The notes below the pieces were generated by a model. The model saw nothing but the letters and a program-made list of their open reading frames with translations. It had not been told where the DNA came from and did no database searches. Source: Deltaproteobacteria bacterium (GTDB lineage Bacteria > Desulfobacterota > Syntrophobacteria > BM002). From it: a stretch of DNA of 8,439 nucleotides. The stretch spans positions 1,007,257 through 1,015,695 of the forward strand of contig CP070843.1 of assembly GCA_020350905.1 (NCBI GenBank), in the 5' to 3' direction. Each line of letters starts with the position of its first letter. Positions within the stretch are counted from its first letter, which is position 1. Shown here one piece after another: positions 5,329-8,439 of the stretch. A program made the position numbers and the translations under genes.

Positions 5329-6057
5329 TTAAATTGACACAAGCTCGACATCGCCCCATGCCCCTATTTGATCCCCCATAATGATTATCACACCCATAAC
5401 GCCCTCAATCTGCTGAGCAAAATCAAGGGCCCGTTGGATCTCGTTCGCGCTTTGCACCTGGTTACAAGTCATAGTTGCGGCAGCATCGGCCAGGGCCGCA
5501 GAGGATCCGAGCACAGTCACCGCATCAGCGTGTCCCAAGCTCAGCGAGTGACCAACAGTGCCTGAAGAGGTGCATACCCCCAGCGGTGTTTTCTCCGGAT
5601 AGATTCTCAGTGCCACCCGGTTACTTAGGTCTGCGTGCCCTGCAAAAATGGATACCTGCAAGGGTGAATCCATCTTTATGAAGCAGTCGCCGCCGTTCTC
5701 CACGACCACCTCACTGCTCTCCGAGAGCAGGGCCAAACCGACTTGCTCTGCTATGGCACCGGCCACCGCGGCCATGGGACCGGTACCACAACTTTGCGCT
5801 GCGGCAAGCATTTCCCTCACTACAGGAGGTGCGAGCTTATCGTAAGGTAAAGGTTGCATGGCATTGAGGAATTCAGGATGCTGAGCAATGTAACCCTCCA
5901 AGGGCCCACGAACTTCGTAAATAACATCCTTAGCAAGTACGGACAGGTTGGATTCAGCCAATATCAACAGATCCGTTTCCTGAACCGTCACCTCAAAGGT
6001 AACCAACCGTTCATGGCGGATCTGGTGACGATACCTCCGTTCACGGTACTCAGGCAA
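5329..6057 (-). CDS. UPF0280 family protein (ApbE-like fold)
   Basis: UPF0280 proteins are widespread in anaerobes and archaea and are related in fold to the FAD:protein FMN transferase ApbE; their reaction is not established to my knowledge. The 242-residue protein has the family marks. These include YRERRYR near the start (4-10), LEGYIAQHPEF (53-63), GPMAAVAGAIAE (93-104), VENGGD (119-124), GVCTSSGTVGHSLSLGHADAV (160-180, key residues Cys162, Ser164, Ser165, His170) and a later ADAAAT. Length is normal. Translation starts at TTG (6057), supported by GAGGGGAG six bases upstream; no ATG or GTG fits the conserved start. It follows dnaE by 33 bases on the same strand and is probably co-transcribed with it. 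It ends tail-to-tail four bases from the plus-strand secreted-protein gene. Confidence 0.9.
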   Translation of the reverse strand: MPEYRERRYRHQIRHERLVTFEVTVQETDLLILAESNLSVLAKDVIYEVRGPLEGYIAQHPEFLNAMQPLPYDKLAPPVVREMLAAAQSCGTGPMAAVAGAIAEQVGLALLSESSEVVVENGGDCFIKMDSPLQVSIFAGHADLSNRVALRIYPEKTPLGVCTSSGTVGHSLSLGHADAVTVLGSSAALADAAATMTCNQVQSANEIQRALDFAQQIEGVMGVIIIMGDQIGAWGDVELVSI

Positions 6058-6063
6058 TATCTT

Positions 6064-6071
6064 CTCCCCTC
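6064..6071 (-). promoter_or_regulatory. Ribosome binding site fixing the TTG start of the UPF0280 gene
   Basis: GAGGGGAG on the minus strand, 6 bases before the TTG at 6057, is one of the best Shine-Dalgarno matches in the window. It decides in favour of this uncommon start codon, because the conserved family residues begin right after it. Confidence 0.7.
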
Positions 6072-6090
6072 ACTGTCGTTACGCTCAACG

Positions 6091-8439
6091 CTATGCGGCA
6101 TGAGGTTCTTCGTAACGAACCTCCAGACAGTCTTTACCAAACTGTTTGGCGAGCCATACCTGAAGTTCTTTGTTGGGACGGATCCGAAAACTGGTCGGTA
6201 ACTTCTGTACCACCACCGTCTGCTGGCCAACGCCAAAGTGAAGGTATACTGGACAGGAACCAGGATGAGTTTTGAGCAGTTGCTTCAGCTCTTTCAGAGG
6301 TTCCCCGGAGAGCCCTTCCACAGTTAGTTGAAGGTGAACCGAGCTCGCCATATCAGCCGCAGCCTCTTCCAACAACACGATCTCATCGGCAACCAACCTC
6401 ACCTGGCCACTCTCTTTGGCTACCCTGCCGCTTACAAGCAGCAGCGCCCCTTTGTATATGTATTTTTGGTACTCCGCGTGTACATCTTCAAAAACAACTA
6501 CTTCCACAGAGCCATTGAAATCTTCTAACCGCAGGAAGCGGAGAGGTTCTCCCTTGCGGCTGCTGACCATTCTAATCTCTTCGACAACACCCCCCAGTCG
6601 GCTTTGTGAATTCCCGGGAAGATCAGCCAGTCGTGCCGTCCCACCCGGCGCCAGTTCTTCCACCAGGGCCCTGAAGTCAGATAGTGGGTGACCGCTGAGG
6701 TAGAATCCCAAAGCCTCCTTTTCCAGAGAGACTTTGGTGGCTTCATCCCACTCAACTGGAGGAGAAGAGCTTTGAACAGACTGGGACTCCATATCACAAC
6801 GGTCAAAAAGTGCCATTTGACCTCGACGTGCCTGTTCCACGACCTCTGGAAGCATCTCGTGCAGCTGTTGCCGACCGCAATGAAAGCTGTCCAAGGCTCC
6901 TGCTTTAATCAGCCCATCCAAAGCCCTTTTTCCCAGATGCTCCCGGTCAACACTGATTAAGAGCTCAAAGAGGGAATGAAATGGGCCCCTTTCTCGTCGG
7001 GCCTCAACAATGGCGGTCGCAGTAGCGCGACTTACATGGCGGACAGCAGCCAGTCCCACCCGAATGCCTCCTGTTTCGACGGTAAATTCCACCTCACTAC
7101 CATTGATGTCCGGGGGCAGCAAACAAAGATTCTCGCGCCCACAATCCTCCGCGTGAGCTGCCAAAAGATCATGCTGACGCAATTCACTACTAAGAAGAGC
7201 CGCCATGTAGTGCTCGGGAAATCGGGCTTTCAGGAAAGCGGCCTGTAGCACCGTTAGCCCCTGGGCCACTGTTTTGCTCCGGTTGGCGACCACTCCCGCG
7301 GAACGCTCTAGTGTGGACCACGTGGTCTCTGCTTGTTCGCGGTCGCTTCCTTTCCCCTCAGCGCTCTCCATAAACTCCAGTCGTATGTCTTCCGCCTTTT
7401 CTTCGCCTTTCATCAGTATGCGGCAAAGCTCATCTGCTTTCTCCAGAGACCAGCCGGTAGTGCGAACGATCAGCCTTGTCAGACCAACGTCGAAGAGAAA
7501 TGCAGTCCCATTGCCAGACCACTTATTCCCAGACGGAGGAAGTGACTCTTCTGGTTGTCCATCCCGTCGAGCTCGCAGAAAACTCTCAGTCAATCCACTT
7601 TTCAGGGCAACAGGCCGAACAAGCGCCAGAAGGGCTAGGAGATCTTGCCATTGCCGGGGCTGCCATTTGCACAGCAAATCTCGAGCTCTCGCACCCTCCA
7701 GGTAGGGAATGCCACCGACCTGCCCCCCACGCAGCAATTGGAAGGCCGCTTCATCGTTCAGGGGTAAGTCCTCTAGAGCCACAAAGAGACCAGACTCATC
7801 GCCAATAAGATCCAAAACCTTACGAATCACGGTTAAAGCTTTTCTTGCAATAAAATCGAACTTTACCAGGCCGGCCCGCTTGAGAGCGCGCACATTGTAC
7901 TGACTGACCCACTCATCCTTGGGACCGCGGTAGAGAGGAACACGCTGAACCAGCGGACCATCGCCGATAACCATGCCAGTGGCATGGGTACTCACCTGTC
8001 TCGGTAAGCCCTCAAGAGCGGCCGCCAGCTCCAGCACTTTACGCTGTGGTGCTGCTGGGAGCTCTTCTTCCAGTGGAAGACCCGATGCTTTCCTTTCCTC
8101 CTCTCCCCCTGGAGCTTGTTCTGTATCCCCAGGAGCGGCATCCAAGTCTTCCCGGGGCAGGGCCAAAACCTTTCTTAGATCTCGAAGGGCCGTACGCGGC
8201 TGCATGGTAACAAGTGAAACGATTTGCGCCACCCGGTCCTGCCCATACTTAGCGCGCAGGTATTGGTGCACTTTTTCTCGCATTTCCATACCAAAACCCA
8301 AGTCCATGTCGGGGAACTCAGGGCTCAAGGGATTGATCAAACGCTCAAACAAAAGCTCGTGTTGGAGAGGATCAATTCTGGTAATCCCTAAAGCGTAGGC
8401 AGTGAGACTCGAACCTGCTGAGCCGCTTCCCGGGCCCAC
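6091..8439 (-). CDS. dnaE: DNA polymerase III alpha subunit (DnaE type), divergent, N-terminal part off right edge
   Basis: The frame enters from the right edge with VGPGSGSAGSSLTAYALGIT and runs 782 more residues to TAG; the PHP domain and first part of the palm lie outside. Counting from the edge, the catalytic aspartates are present: PDMD (Asp44, Asp46) and LVKFDF (Asp195). Then come a helix-hairpin-helix region (about 445-510), QMALF (about 530), an OB fold (about 600-670, LGGVVEEIRMV to ADEIVLL) and a C-terminal domain. Several core signatures are altered. GPGRGS is GPGSGS, the FQLES region is IPYLEG, YQEQVM is FLFDVGL (314-320), RRAMGKK is CRILMKGEE (339-347), and GFNKSHA is VANRSKT (384-390). 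The linker at about 96-130 is short and acidic. The frame is intact over 2.3 kb, so it is not an obvious pseudogene. It may be a second, accessory alpha subunit or a catalytically reduced one. UPF0280 follows after 33 bases. Confidence 0.85.
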   Translation of the reverse strand: MGPGSGSAGSSLTAYALGITRIDPLQHELLFERLINPLSPEFPDMDLGFGMEMREKVHQYLRAKYGQDRVAQIVSLVTMQPRTALRDLRKVLALPREDLDAAPGDTEQAPGGEEERKASGLPLEEELPAAPQRKVLELAAALEGLPRQVSTHATGMVIGDGPLVQRVPLYRGPKDEWVSQYNVRALKRAGLVKFDFIARKALTVIRKVLDLIGDESGLFVALEDLPLNDEAAFQLLRGGQVGGIPYLEGARARDLLCKWQPRQWQDLLALLALVRPVALKSGLTESFLRARRDGQPEESLPPSGNKWSGNGTAFLFDVGLTRLIVRTTGWSLEKADELCRILMKGEEKAEDIRLEFMESAEGKGSDREQAETTWSTLERSAGVVANRSKTVAQGLTVLQAAFLKARFPEHYMAALLSSELRQHDLLAAHAEDCGRENLCLLPPDINGSEVEFTVETGGIRVGLAAVRHVSRATATAIVEARRERGPFHSLFELLISVDREHLGKRALDGLIKAGALDSFHCGRQQLHEMLPEVVEQARRGQMALFDRCDMESQSVQSSSPPVEWDEATKVSLEKEALGFYLSGHPLSDFRALVEELAPGGTARLADLPGNSQSRLGGVVEEIRMVSSRKGEPLRFLRLEDFNGSVEVVVFEDVHAEYQKYIYKGALLLVSGRVAKESGQVRLVADEIVLLEEAAADMASSVHLQLTVEGLSGEPLKELKQLLKTHPGSCPVYLHFGVGQQTVVVQKLPTSFRIRPNKELQVWLAKQFGKDCLEVRYEEPHAA

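Noticed and set aside
6091..8439. dnaE as a pseudogene
   Set aside because: The altered motifs suggested decay, but the frame is open for the whole 2.3 kb and the later domains and catalytic aspartates are intact.

Overview
The window reads as chromosomal DNA of a Gram-negative bacterium. The main evidence is a LapA/LapB pair (inner-membrane proteins tied to lipopolysaccharide control), a long signal-peptide protein and a UPF0280 protein. The cluster HIT protein - LapA - LapB - MutS and the flavour of the HIT and UPF0280 proteins suggest a Desulfobacterota (former Deltaproteobacteria) lineage; this is an inference from protein style, not from a database match. No rRNA, tRNA, CRISPR array, complete insertion sequence or origin is visible.

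Layout. Minus strand, left part: the N-terminal 172 codons of mutS (1-518, running off the left edge) are preceded by a 455-base gap. That gap holds a clear minus-strand intrinsic terminator (675-700) and an unusually dense set of inverted repeats (700-908). Further upstream lies a compact minus-strand operon of a HIT-family nucleotide-binding protein (2575-3075), lapA (2196-2588, overlapping the HIT gene by 14 bases) and lapB (974-2182). Its candidate promoter at 3291-3318 implies a roughly 200-base leader. Next comes a minus-strand gene for an exported DUF4412-like protein of unknown function (3410-4408).

Middle: a 407-base divergent intergenic region (4409-4815) leads into the only plus-strand genes. 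These are a 53-residue ribbon-helix-helix (Arc-like) DNA-binding protein that starts with GTG (4816-4977) and, overlapping by one base, a small exported protein resembling the Rap1a/Tai immunity family but lacking any cysteine (4977-5324). Ahead of the pair is a strong sigma70-type promoter (TTGACA, 18 bp, TACAAT). A four-half-site palindrome, GGTTA/GGTTA/TAACC/TAACC at spacings of 9, 10 and 9 bp, lies across the promoter spacer and -10 element. It looks like an operator for autoregulation by the ribbon-helix-helix protein.

Right part, minus strand: a UPF0280 (ApbE-like fold) gene starting at a TTG with a strong ribosome binding site (5329-6057) follows a dnaE-type gene (6091-8439, open at the right edge). 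This DnaE keeps the three catalytic aspartates and the C-terminal domains, but several signature motifs of the polymerase core are changed. It may be a second, specialised or degenerate alpha subunit rather than the main replicase.

The most interesting items are the ribbon-helix-helix/secreted-protein pair with its operator, the divergent DnaE, and the repeat-rich region upstream of mutS.
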